Assembly: GCA_009829735.1 (NCBI GenBank)
Contig: CM020620.1
Location: 27,250,951 to 27,314,950 of the forward strand
Direction of reading: 5' to 3'
From: Pyropia yezoensis
Lineage: Eukaryota; Rhodophyta; Bangiophyceae; Bangiales; Bangiaceae
Length of the DNA: 64,000 bases
The notes below the pieces were generated by a model. That model did no database searches, was not told where the DNA came from, and worked only from the letters and a program-made list of their open reading frames with translations. Positions 42,508-52,889 of the stretch are shown piece after piece; within the stretch, counting starts at the first letter, position 1; every line of letters begins with the position of its first letter. Position numbers and translations under genes: made by a program.

Positions 42508-43935
42508 ATGGAGCCCGGCCGCGCCGCGACGAGCGCGTCGGCTGGCAAGGGCTCGACGGTTCCTGGCGGTCCCAGCGTGCCTGTGGGTGCGGCGGTACCT
42601 GGGGCCCAGGGCGGTCCCATCGTTCAAGGCGCAGCGGGTCAAGGGGCTCCCGGCGGCCAAGGCGTACCGGTTGCTGGGCCAGATGGGAACAACATGGAAC
42701 AAGAGGAACGTGGTGCGGGTCAAGCGTACGTCACGGTCCATGGCACGGTACCCGAGGACTTTGGTCCCGAGACGGTCACCGCTTGGCGCCGGGAAGAGGC
42801 CCGCGGTGGGGTCACCGGTACCCTGGCCCATAAGGTCCTTCGAGTCGTGGACGGGTCCTGTCCCGGGAACGCGTTCCGGAAGCAGATGACCGCGATGGTC
42901 CAAGCGCGGATCCCGGTTAAGGCCGATCGGTCCCTGTCGATAACGGTGGTCCGGCACGCGGGAGAAATTGGGTACGTGGAGCGGTTCAAGAGCATCCGGG
43001 ACGAGGTCACCAAGGGGACCCTGCCTGCGGCCCCAGGTCCCGACTACATCGTGCTCCCGTCTCCCTACTTGGACCCTACTTCCTTCAAGCCGTCCCATGG
43101 GGACCTTGTGGTCAGTCGGCTCCATCGGGACAAGAATGGGATCCTGGTCGGCTGGCACCAGCAAGAGTTCCCGAGTTGCCCGGCTACCCTCCGTGGGCTC
43201 CACTACCTCCGGGTACCCCACTGGTTCGGTCACGTTGAGGTCCCTTTTGGGGCCCTGGTGGAACTGCCCCCGGTCCAGTGCTACTTCGGGGACCTCCTTC
43301 GTGCCTCGGACCCCTTTGCCTGGTTCGTGCTCCGGACCGAGTGGGCCACGAACTGTGCCCTTTATACCCTGGAGCGGGCCCGTGGTTCCGGTGAGATGTG
43401 TCTCCTTCCTCGTCTCCTTCGGACCTGGATCGACCGTGTTGGGGTCCCTGATATCTGCAAGGGTCCCGGTGGCGTGGACGAGGGAGCGGCGCGGGACCTC
43501 AAGGCCCTCATGGTTCTTAGCGACCGGGTGGTCGGGGCCCCTGGACTCCGTTCACTTTTGGGTCAGGCGGCTTCCAACCGCAAGGATCGTGCTTCCTATG
43601 TCCTGGTACGGTTCGAGACCCGGGACGGGACCTGGGCAGCGCTCGTGGACGAAGACCTGGCTCCCTTGGACCGTCCTTACTCGACGGACATCCTGGACGC
43701 GCGGGAGGTTGTCGGACCCAAGGACGGGAACGTGGGCCAGTCGGACGAGATTGTGCCTGGAAGTGGGTCCGGTGGTCTTGGTGCCCCTGGTACCCCTGGT
43801 GCCCGGTCGTCGGGCTCCGTGGTTCAACGTGACCCTGCGCTGGGAAGCCGTACCGTCTTCGTGGCCAACTTGTTGGCCCATGGCGAGGTACCTGATGAGG
43901 AACTTCGGGACCTTGAGGGTAACCTGGCTACCTGA
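42508..43935 (+). CDS. aORF3: antisense accessory protein of E3, aORF-core family
   Basis: This 475-residue ORF lies between the 3' LTR and the 3' end of pol, on the strand opposite to gag-pol, and is intact. The first ~70 residues are Gly/Ala/Pro-rich. The core includes H-V-E-V-P-F-G (about 43231-43251), C-Y-F-G-D-L-L-R-A-S-D-P (about 43279-43314), a helix pair with R-T-W-I-D, and a later V-L-V-R-F-E-T-R-D-G segment. The first two align with V-E-V-P-Y-G and H-F-G-S-A-M-L-T-A-S in aORF2, and the last with the V-W-V-G-R-E-L-Q-D-G of aORF2. No named domain is recognised. It is intact although the pol of the same element is broken, which could reflect independent expression or simply chance and youth. 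Confidence 0.75.
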   Translation: MEPGRAATSASAGKGSTVPGGPSVPVGAAVPGAQGGPIVQGAAGQGAPGGQGVPVAGPDGNNMEQEERGAGQAYVTVHGTVPEDFGPETVTAWRREEARGGVTGTLAHKVLRVVDGSCPGNAFRKQMTAMVQARIPVKADRSLSITVVRHAGEIGYVERFKSIRDEVTKGTLPAAPGPDYIVLPSPYLDPTSFKPSHGDLVVSRLHRDKNGILVGWHQQEFPSCPATLRGLHYLRVPHWFGHVEVPFGALVELPPVQCYFGDLLRASDPFAWFVLRTEWATNCALYTLERARGSGEMCLLPRLLRTWIDRVGVPDICKGPGGVDEGAARDLKALMVLSDRVVGAPGLRSLLGQAASNRKDRASYVLVRFETRDGTWAALVDEDLAPLDRPYSTDILDAREVVGPKDGNVGQSDEIVPGSGSGGLGAPGTPGARSSGSVVQRDPALGSRTVFVANLLAHGEVPDEELRDLEGNLAT

Positions 43936-44706
43936 ACCGTTCTGGGGCTCCGTAGTTTCTTTGGCGGGTCCGCGGACGTCTTGGCCCATGCTCACGTGGG
44001 GCCCTTGCTCTCGGCTTCCCTCCATACCACAGTCAACATTGGGTCCCGTGTAGCCGAATAGACCCGGGTCCAGGCGGGTTCCACGACGCCGGACTACAAG
44101 GGCCTGTTGGCGATCGTGGACCGTAATGGTATCCGTGGGGATCTGGGGTCAGAGTTGGCCACGGCCGAGGAGGAGGCCCGTAAGAGTTGGCATGGGGTTC
44201 GTGAGGGTTCCCGGGTCCGAGGTCGGGACGACATGGACCAAGACACTGACCCCCGTGCCGAGAGCCGGGCCCGTTACCAGTGAGTCACACGGAGGGGAGG
44301 GACCCGAGGGACCATGGGTTGTTCTCGCATATGATGTTGATCCAAGGAGTCATAAAGTCTCTTTGTTTGTCAGCTTCCTTGGGACCCCTCCTTCAGTGTT
44401 GACCGTAGGAATCTCCTTCCGACTTAGCCGCATAGCTGGTGCAAAGGGACCCAAACGAGCCCAGACTGGGAAATGGGGAACTAATGGAAACGGAAGGGAA
44501 ACGGGGGAGTTCATATCCAAGGGGGACGAAGTAAATCTCCATTCCAAAAAAAATCATTATCAATAAAACCCCTCCCGTGGGTTAGATGTCTTCCCCACCT
44601 ACCCGAGTTGAACCCCTGACCTCTTTGTTGCCCCCTTCCGATGACTTTCCCTTAGTTCGTTCCATTGACGGACCATCATGCCTGCCCCTGGGTTTCCCTT
44701 TCAGGG
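43936..44706. other. Gap between convergent aORF3 and pol of E3
   Basis: About 770 bp with only short frames and no recognisable gene. The two coding regions converge here, as in E1 and E2. Confidence 0.6.
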
Positions 44707-47700
44707 TCAATAACGGGGCCACAGATCCGCACCCGGTTCAAGGTTCCAGGGCCACACAGCATAGATAGCCTTAAAGGGTTCCAGTAGTGCCACGGCCTCT
44801 TCCTCCCGTAGTGGGGGCTCGGTACCAACACGTTCACAGTACTGAACAACCTTAGCCCTGTCGAACTTATGGCACGGTTCCCATGTGTCCTCGGAATCGG
44901 CGTACCCCCACCAGCGGACCAGGAGCCATAGGTTCCCATCACTGTCCCGGTCGTGGCCCACAAAACGTTCCCAGACAAAAGGGGTGCCTGAGTCTTCGTA
45001 GTCCATAGGTACCACCGGGTCTTGTGGCCCGTGTAAACGGGACGTGGAGTCAATGTGTCCAGCAGGCGTGGGTGCCCGGGCCACATGGTCACTACTTACC
45101 CTGTCACGGATCCCCTCGACCAGAACCGTGAATGTGTGCCCGTCCCGGTCCACGATACGATAGGGGCCCTTGACCTTCTGGTCCAACTTCTGCCGGCTAT
45201 CATCATTGGTATCCACGTAGACCCAGTCCCCGATACGTAGGGCCTCGTTGACCGGAGTGACCCGCTTGTCGTACCCTCTCTTGTACCGTTTCTGTGCCAG
45301 GTCCAGGTTCTTACGGACCGTAAAGGCCAAGTTTCTTAGATGGGCCCGTCTCGCCTCTCGGACCTGTCGCGCGGTACCAGTGAACTCCTTAGGGTACGGG
45401 GAGCCAGGGAGCTTGTCCAGGGCAAAGGTGCGGACCCGGTCAGGGATCACAAACTCAAACGGGGCCACACCGGTACTCTGTTGGGGCCTCGTGTTATAGG
45501 CAACCGTGAGCACGGACACCAACTCGTCCCAATGGTCCTGGTGGTCCTCAACGTACGTGCGGAGCTGGGCCACTATGGTACGATTAAACCGTTCCACCTG
45601 TCCTTGGGTCTGGGGATGGTACGTGGTGGAGGTAACATGCTTGATCCCAAGGAGCCCACAAACGCCACGGAAGTATGTGGACGCTAACTGGGGCCCATTG
45701 TCCGTTAGTAGGGTCTCCGGGGGACCATAGGAAGCCACCCACGTATCCAGAAAGGCCGAGGCCACCACTGCCGCGTCCTGGCTGCCAAGGGGAACCACTC
45801 GGGTCAGCTTAGTAAACCGGTCCACAATAACAAGAAGGTACCGGTTCCTGCTGACGGTCCAGGGTAAGGGGCCCAAGAGGTCAAGGCACACGTCCTTGAA
45901 GGGCTCCGATGCAGGGAACAGTCTGAGCGGGTTGGTCCGCCGTCTCCCTTGGACCCTGCCCTTGGAACACGAGGAACAGTTGGAAACAAAGGCGTGCACA
46001 TCTGCCACCATAGACTCCCAGTAAAATACCCGCCTCATAGAGGTGTACATCTTGTTCATGCCTGGGTGCCCTGCGTGTCCCGGTTCATGTTCCAAGCTCA
46101 GGACCTCTTGTTGTAGGGCCTTGGGGACCACGATCTGGACCGCTCGGTCAAGAGGAGCCAATCGTACCAGTAACCCTTCCGGCGTTTCCCCGTACCTTGA
46201 GTTCACGTGTTGGTCCATCTCTTTCCGTAGTTCCTGGCAACGCTGGTCCTGACCTTGGGCCTTGAGGATCCTGTCCACTATCAGAGGAGGGTACCGTGTG
46301 CCTGTCTTGAAGTTTGGCCGGGTCCAACCGGTGACAAAGTTAGCCAAGGTCAACAGCGAGGGTATCTCGTCAGGTATGGGGCCCCTGTCGTATCCCGTGG
46401 TATCCAAGCGAGACATAAAGTCCGCTGCGTGATGATGTTGCCCAGGACGGGACTCAACGGTATACTGGAACTCTGCCAGCCGAAAGCGCCAGCGGGCCAA
46501 ACGTCCATGGGCCCCGTCCATATGTAACATCCACTTCAGGGCCGTATGGTCCGTTCGAACCACAAAGCGTGTCCCTTCAAGGTACGGTCGTAACAGAAAC
46601 AGAGCCCAAAACAACAGCAAGACACTCACGTTCCGTGGTACTGTAGTTACACTCAGCCGGGGTCAGCACACGGCTCCAGTAACCCACGGGCTTGTAGGCC
46701 CCGTCCCCTTGGTCCTGTAGCAAAACGCAGCCAATCTGGGTAGCGCTAGCATCCGTATCCACGATGTACTGACCCGTGCGTCTCGGAAGAGCCAGAACGG
46801 GAGTATGGGTCAGACGGTACTTGAGCTCCTCAAAAGCGTCCGTCTGGGCCGGGGTAAACTGTGGTAACGGGTCTGGGACCTTGGTACTGGTCATGGCCAA
46901 TAGGGGTCGGGCTACCTTGGCGTAGTCCTTGACAAAGCGCCGGTACACATTGCACATCCCTAGGAAACTGCAAAGGTCCTTCTTGGTCCTTGGAGTCTTA
47001 GCTTCCCGGAGCCCAACCAGGTTCTTCTCGTTCACACGGAGCTGACCCTTACCGACAATGTGCCCGAGGTACTCAACCTCATCCTGGAACAAAAAGCACT
47101 TGGTAGCCTTGAGGGAAACACCGGCCCTAGCCAGTAACCCAAAGATCTCTTCCAGATGGGCCAGGTGTGCCTTATGGTCCTTGGAGAACACAATGATGTC
47201 ATCCAGGTACACAAGGCACGTCTTTCACTTAACCCCAGACAGGATCATAACAATGGCCCTCTGGAACGTAGCCGGGGCGTTGGTAAGACCAAATGGGAGC
47301 CGGATGTATCTGAAGGTTCCTTCGTGACAAGTAAACGTAGTCTTGTCTTGGTCCTCAGGAGCCACAGGGATCTGCCAGTAGCCACAGTTGGCGTCCAGCA
47401 TGGAAAACACGGTAGCCTCTCCCAGGAAATCGATACAATCGTCCATGCGCGGTAACGGGTAGGTATCCTTAACCGTGACCTCGTTCAAGCGCCGGTAATC
47501 CACACAGAACCTAGGGGTACCATCGGCCTTCGGGACCAACACAACCGGAAAGGACCACTCAGCCTGGGACGGTTCAATAACCCCGAGCCGGGTCTGCTTT
47601 TCCACTTGTTCCTTGATGAGGTCCCGTTGATGGAGCCCGGTACGGTACGGTTGGGACCGAATGGGTTTGGCCCCTTCCTTGAGGGTAATCCGGTGAGGGG

Positions 47701-49028
47701 TCACATCAATGCGTCCCAGTTGCCCGTTCCATAGGTCCTTGTAACGGTCCAAAAGTTCGCGTACAGCCTGGTGTAGCTCAGGCGGGATCAAATCATACGC
47801 GACCTTGGGCATCTGGACCGGGGTTCCGTCAGGCTTCTTGTCCGTCGTGTCCGGCTCAGGGACCATGGTTCCGGCGGGTCCCTTGGGAGTCACGTCCTCC
47901 GGTGCCGACGCTTGGCTCAACGGGTTCCCTTGCTCCGGGCCCAGGGTGACAAGTGGTGCGGCCCCCTCACTAGGGGCGGACAAGTAATCCGCAGGGACCT
48001 CGAGCACGGGACCATCGTACGGTATGGCCACGCCAATGGCAAAGTTCTTGGGCAGGTTGACAGCCCGGTCCGAGATGTTCATAACATGGATCCGAAAATC
48101 CCGTCGGGTCCGTATCGTAGCCAGTGCGTTGTGTAAACGGAGCCCCTTCTTAGCCATCTTGTGGGGCCTCTCGTACAATAAACACTTCCCATTGGTACCG
48201 CACTTGACATAAACCGCTTGTAGGGACCGAGGAGCCAAAGTCACGCCCTTGGACAGGTACAGGGCCGAGGGATCTTGACGGATAGGGTTGCCCTTGACAG
48301 GAAAAGCGCTCTGGGCCTTGCCCTCCTAGGTGCTCTTGGCGTAGGACAGGAACCCAAGGTTCCAAAGGACCGACTCGGTCCCAGGGTAGATAGCCTTGAC
48401 ATGTTCCTTTTGGAAGTCCATCCCCAGGATCAATGGGACAGAAAGCGCCCTGACGACAAGGAACTCAAACTCCATCGGCTTCCCGTTGACAATGACCGAT
48501 AGTTCCAGGACTCCCCGGGCCTTGAGCAGTTGCCCGGAAGCGTCACAAACATGGGTAGACTTAGGAGCCCTAGAAGCCAATCGTTGCCATCCACAGGGTA
48601 AGATGTCCTCGCGTACCACACTGGATCCCGCACCTGTGTCCAAAATGGCCGTCGTTTCCTTAGGGTCCTCTTGGTCCAAACGTACAAAAGCATGCAAAGC
48701 AAAGTTCCTCTTACGCAGTACAAGCAAGGTGCCCTTGAACCCATATGGCTTCTTCATTCCCAATCGACGTCGGAGCCCAGACTTGGACCGCCCTGCCAAA
48801 GAGGGTAAACAGGAACAAGGGGTGGGCAAAACAATAGGAGACTCAGAACGAACAGGTACAATGGGGCCCTTGAAGATCTTCGAGAACCCCAGCTTGGTTG
48901 CAAACGAGCAGGTAGTGTCCCGACGATGGGGAGGGGACCTCTTGGATCCGCCCCCCGTTACTCTTTTCCCGAGGGTCCCGGCTCCTGGGATCCGACGGTA
49001 ACATGGCACACTTGGTCCGCCTCATCAT
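44707..49028 (-). pseudogene. pol: E3 Pol with two nonsense codons and a frameshift
   Basis: Segments in element order: protease (L-D-T-G-A-G near 48640), RT (Y-L-D-D-I-I-V-F-S near 47205), RNase H (D-T-D-A-S near 46765), integrase HHCC (H-E-P-G-H-A-G-H to C-S-S-C) and core (L-D-L-L-G-P-L-P; T-D-N-G; G-Q-V-E at D,D-35-E spacing), and a chromodomain with R-W-W-G-Y and D-T-W-E. Lesions: TAG at 48328-48326 between protease and RT; TGA at 47227-47225 where E1 has Trp (G-V-K-W); one extra T in the run near 46606, shifting the frame within RNase H. The start is uncertain: an ATG 19 nt after the gag stop (49028) is in a different frame from the protease frame, whose first ATG is 48757, so a further shift may lie near the start. 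Confidence 0.9.
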
Positions 49029-49047
49029 CTGACAAGTTGATCCCTTC

Positions 49048-50664
49048 TCACAGAACCTGGACCATGGCAACACGTATCTGGCGATGGAACTGACGGTCCG
49101 CGTTGGGCTTGACCTCGGTACTCTGGCTCCGGCCCCGAGTAGCCGCAAGGAAGGAGTCCCGGGCCTGGATAACCGCTTTCCGTTGGGCCTCGGATAACAT
49201 GGAACATTGATGGGCCATGTGGCCCGGTTCCCAGCAAAGGTAACAACGGTACGGGCGCCGGCTATCCATGGTACGTACCCCCACGAACTGGGGCGCGGAT
49301 CCCTTGAACCCAAACACTTGGCTCGACCCGTTCTTCTCAGTTTCCTTGTCAAGGGGGCCCTTAAGGATCGTCGTGGGGCCCATAGGATTGACTGCCATTA
49401 ACGGTGACGGGTCCAGGGTGGGCTTAGCCCGATAATCAGTAGGCCTGCGGGCGGAAACAGAGGGACCAGCCTTACTCGAAGAGGACCCTTGGGCCATCTT
49501 AATAACGTCCGTGGCTGCCTTGTACTTGCCCGCAGTAAAAGTAACCAACTGCTGGTACGTACGGTCGGGAACATTGTAGACAAACGCATCAGTGCGCAGG
49601 TACTCAGGGAGCCCTTGGATCAGCTGCTGTTTCATGGTGTCCTCGGTATGGATATTCCCACATAGTTTCGTTAGGCCCCGGAGATGGACCGCGAAAGCCT
49701 CGATGCCCTCGTCTGGTTCCTTAGCGGCCCGACTGAACCTGTCCCGTGCCAGGGCCAGTGCATGGGGCTCTGCGTACGACTCTAGGAACCAGTTAACGGC
49801 CTCTGGGAAACTTGTGATCGAGGAGCCACCAGACGCGCTGGAGGAATCCGTAAGGGCCCGTGTGTACCGTAGTTCCGCGTCACCAGAAAGGAAATGTGGG
49901 ATCGCATAAAGGGCCATGCCCTCGGAGACCGCGTTGTCGTTACAAGCCTTTACCAGTTTGCGGAGCCACGTGAACACTTTCAGGGCCTCCTTACCAGAGA
50001 AATTAAAGTACCCAGCGAAAGAGTGCTTCATGTTACGCGCGACCCGTCCCATCTTACGAGCCTCACGTGTCCCATAGGTAGCCTTATTGTTCCTCAGACG
50101 GTTCGTACGGTAATCTAGGACCCGAGCAAAGCGATCGTCTGAACACTTGATGACCTGGGGCTCGGTCCGTGGGTATTCAGGGGTCTCAAGGTCCTCCTCA
50201 TCCAGGACAGAAGAAAACGTGGTACCCGAGGAAGAGGACGTACCGGAACCACTGGAATGGTGACGACGCCGACGACGGCGGGAGCGGGAACGATTGGAAC
50301 GACTGGTATCATGGGACCCACCCTGGCCAGCAGGTCTCTGGCTCAGGGCCTGGGATACAGTAGCCAAAATCTCATCTCGAAACGTTTCCAGAGTAGTAAC
50401 AATGTCTTGGGACCCAGCAACAGGAGCCAAAGGTGGAACTCGGGTCCCTGTCTCAGAACCCGTGTCCCGACGTAAATCCTGACCCATAGTAGCCCGAATC
50501 CAACCCGGGGGCTCTGTCCCCCGACGCGGAATCCCTGTCTGCCCGCCTCCGCCACGGCCCAACGGACCCGAGGGACCGCCACGACCGCGACCAGCGGGAG
50601 TAACCATAGAAGTGTCCGACGGCGCACCACGGCCCCGACCTCCCGAGGGAACAGGGTCCGTCAT
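49048..50664 (-). CDS. gag: E3 Gag with CCHC zinc knuckle
   Basis: This 538-residue protein is intact from the ATG at 50664. A Gly/Arg/Pro-rich N-terminus and Ser/Arg-rich segment (R-S-R-S-R-R-R) precede a helical capsid-like region (about residues 180-400). A CX2CX4HX4C zinc knuckle (C-Y-L-C..H..C) lies near the C-terminus around 49200-49250. It should form particles and package element RNA. It does not share the Ala-Gly-Asn-Glu ending of the E1 and E2 Gags. Confidence 0.9.
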   Translation of the reverse strand: MTDPVPSGGRGRGAPSDTSMVTPAGRGRGGPSGPLGRGGGGQTGIPRRGTEPPGWIRATMGQDLRRDTGSETGTRVPPLAPVAGSQDIVTTLETFRDEILATVSQALSQRPAGQGGSHDTSRSNRSRSRRRRRRHHSSGSGTSSSSGTTFSSVLDEEDLETPEYPRTEPQVIKCSDDRFARVLDYRTNRLRNNKATYGTREARKMGRVARNMKHSFAGYFNFSGKEALKVFTWLRKLVKACNDNAVSEGMALYAIPHFLSGDAELRYTRALTDSSSASGGSSITSFPEAVNWFLESYAEPHALALARDRFSRAAKEPDEGIEAFAVHLRGLTKLCGNIHTEDTMKQQLIQGLPEYLRTDAFVYNVPDRTYQQLVTFTAGKYKAATDVIKMAQGSSSSKAGPSVSARRPTDYRAKPTLDPSPLMAVNPMGPTTILKGPLDKETEKNGSSQVFGFKGSAPQFVGVRTMDSRRPYRCYLCWEPGHMAHQCSMLSEAQRKAVIQARDSFLAATRGRSQSTEVKPNADRQFHRQIRVAMVQVL

Positions 50665-50788
50665 GTTGGCCGTGCGGTACTCGACCTGAACCGAAAGATC
50701 TCGTCACCAGAAACAGGAACCAAGGAACCAAACGCTACCGCGAAAGAAAAGGGCTGTCCCGATACGGGAGAGAAGTATAGCCCTCCCC

Positions 50789-50801
50789 TGCTGCTCCACC
50801 A
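50789..50801 (-). other. E3 primer binding site
   Basis: TGGTGGAGCAGCA on the minus strand, 4 nt inside the 5' LTR, identical to the site of E2. Confidence 0.8.
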
Positions 50802-50805
50802 TAAA

Positions 50806-51449
50806 TGTAGCGTAATGGAACCCAGGCTCCCGAAACCACAAACCACGAACACTCACACAGAGACCACAGTCCGGAGTCCAGGAAGGAACAGGTAAGAGCC
50901 CTTGCTGATCCACTCGCCCGCCACGATACGAGGCAAAGGTAAACAGGACAAAAGCCCGAGGGAGAAGGAACCCAAAGCACTGTTGATTTTACAAGATGGC
51001 CCCGGGGAGAACCCCGGAGCACCCCTCAAGAACCTCCCCCCCTGGCCTCTCCAGGGGCCCAGAACGAGGCCCCCAGAGGGCGCCCCCAGCGGGCCAAGTG
51101 CCAGCAAGGCACCGGCCGCTCACCGGGCCAACACACGAAAAGCAAGCGAAATCCCCCCACACACAAATGTCAATCCCCAAAAAAAACCCAGTGGGAAAAA
51201 GGGGAAAGACACGAAATCACGCAAGGAAAATAAATGCGAAGAATCAAACAAATAACCCGAAGGTTAGTATGCCCCAACCCGGAAAGTCCTCCGCTCCGGG
51301 GGACCAATCAGGGCACCGGGCGTGTCGCCACTGCCCCGGGCCACCGATGCAAGGATCCCAAGCCAGCGCGTGGTTCCACGTAACGCTGCCAGCCGGGTCC
51401 CAAGTCAGCCTCGCGGGTCCCAACGGTACCTGAGGGCCACAACGCCACA
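50806..51449 (-). repeat. E3 5' LTR (644 bp)
   Basis: Matches 41293-41936 with six substitutions seen by eye and no length difference. Confidence 0.95.
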
Positions 51450-51454
51450 CTGAC
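51450..51454. repeat. E3 target-site duplication, right copy
   Basis: CTGAC, identical to 41288-41292. Confidence 0.92.
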
Positions 51455-51539
51455 CCCAGGGTATATACCCCGCGTTCCCCACCATCCCTTTCAGGAGGAT
51501 AAGGTACCCCGTTCGTGTGGGCTTACGCCCAGATAACCA

Positions 51540-52464
51540 CTACACCCTCCAGCGACGGCCGAGGCTCAACCGCCCGCGGAGTCCATCCCAACCGCGTCAG
51601 CCGCTTCGACAGTCGGGGTGCTGCCGCCCAATACGGTGGGTGCGATCGCCCCCTCCACGGCTGCCTCGTCGGTCTCTGCGCTGCCTCATGTCGCGGCAGG
51701 TGCTTTTGTCTTGGCAACGGCCGCTGCGCTGCCTCATGGTGCGGCAGGTGCTCCCACACCGGCGGCGGCCCGTGGGCCGACAGAGGGCGTGATAGGAGAG
51801 CCCGAGTCATCCACACCCGCAGCATCAGCGACTGTGCTTCCTGCCGGCCAACGCGCGAGGAAGGCCCCATTACTGCCTCTTGACGAGGCTGGCTCAGCCG
51901 TCCCACCAGGGGCCGCTGCTGCAATGTTTTCCGCTGCTAGACTTGGCTCGACACCGTCAAGCGCGACGACCGGCGCGGGCATGCTACCTGGTCTACCAGG
52001 TGGTTCCTTGCCACGTGCGGCGAGAGCCGCAGCGCCGTCGCTCGGCGTGGCCGGTCCACCCGCCCTCCTTCCTCGAGATCCGCGGACCAGCAACGCGGCT
52101 CAGAAGCGACTGGTCGCGCGGCGACGGGGCCTGTGCCGTGAAGTCTCGTCGCCGCTGCCGCCTCATCCACGGCTATGGCGACACCGCAGCCTGTCGACGT
52201 TCCGGAATGTACTGCATCTCCAACTGCAATGGTCGCCGCACTTCCTTCTGCCGCAGTTGGCTTGACAGAATCGACTACGCGGCAGCCCACGTTGATGAGC
52301 TTTTCTGCGAGCCGCGTGGTCAGGGCGGCAGCCCCACCGGCTGTACGTACACCATCTCGGGCGGCCGCCGACACTCCGAAAGATGCAGACCAGCACCCTA
52401 TGAAAATGGGCAATCTGGATATGCGGGCCCTGTGTACGCGTCGCGCATGATGACGGCGGGTTGA
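51540..52464 (+). CDS. Possible gene fragment: Ala/Pro/Ser/Thr-rich protein, boundaries uncertain
   Basis: A plus-strand frame from about 51545 to 52265 encodes an Ala/Pro/Thr-rich chain with two near-identical A-L-P-H-[VG]-A-A-G-A-like repeats (51675-51760). A second frame (52130-52450) continues in similar composition and ends T-R-R-A. They are offset by one frame with a stop between, so an intron or frameshift is needed to join them. There is no recognised domain. A TATATA stretch near 51464-51470 and a CTTTCAG|GAG acceptor-like site near 51490 precede it. The composition may be a by-product of GC-rich DNA, so confidence is low. Confidence 0.3.
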
Positions 52465-52884
52465 CCTGTAGGTCAGCTGCCTTCGAAATGTACGATGGTT
52501 GGTAGCGTACTCAAGAGGAGAACGATGAGGCAACCCAATGGCCAGCAAGGGTGTAGGTATTGCTGAGAAGGTGTGTGTGGCGTGAAGACGAGTGCGCTAG
52601 GCGGCGCAGAAAAAAGGCGTGGGTGTAAGTGTGCGAGTGATAGACATTGGGTGGGAAAAGTGAGGACGCAATAGCAGGCGCTGTGATAGCAAGAGGATGG
52701 GCGACTGCAGGGAGGTGGCTGGAGGAAGGTGCACGTGTCCTTTAAGTCGCATCCATGCGTGTACTTCATCACATGTGAAGAGTTGTATTGGTCTCACTGA
52801 AAGTCATGGACTTGGGGTGAGGAAGCTTCTCCGCTACGTAGAGAGTATGCTTCAGCTTAAACGCCTTGGTGCATACACAGGTGA
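52465..52884. other. Intergenic, no gene seen
   Basis: Moderate GC, no coding frame of interest. Confidence 0.55.
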
Positions 52885-52889
52885 TCAAG

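Larger units (their letters stand above)
41293..51449 (-). mobile_element. E3: complete, recently inserted Ty3/Gypsy chromovirus with an antisense accessory ORF
   Basis: Read on the minus strand: 5' LTR (51449-50806), primer binding site, gag (50664-49048), pol (about 49028-44707), antisense ORF (plus strand 42508-43935), polypurine tract and 3' LTR (41936-41293). The two LTRs are both 644 bp and differ at only six positions by my reading. The element is flanked by a perfect 5-bp duplication, CTGAC (41288-41292 and 51450-51454). Despite this youth, pol carries two in-frame stops and a one-base insertion, so this copy cannot make a complete Pol on its own. Confidence 0.95.
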
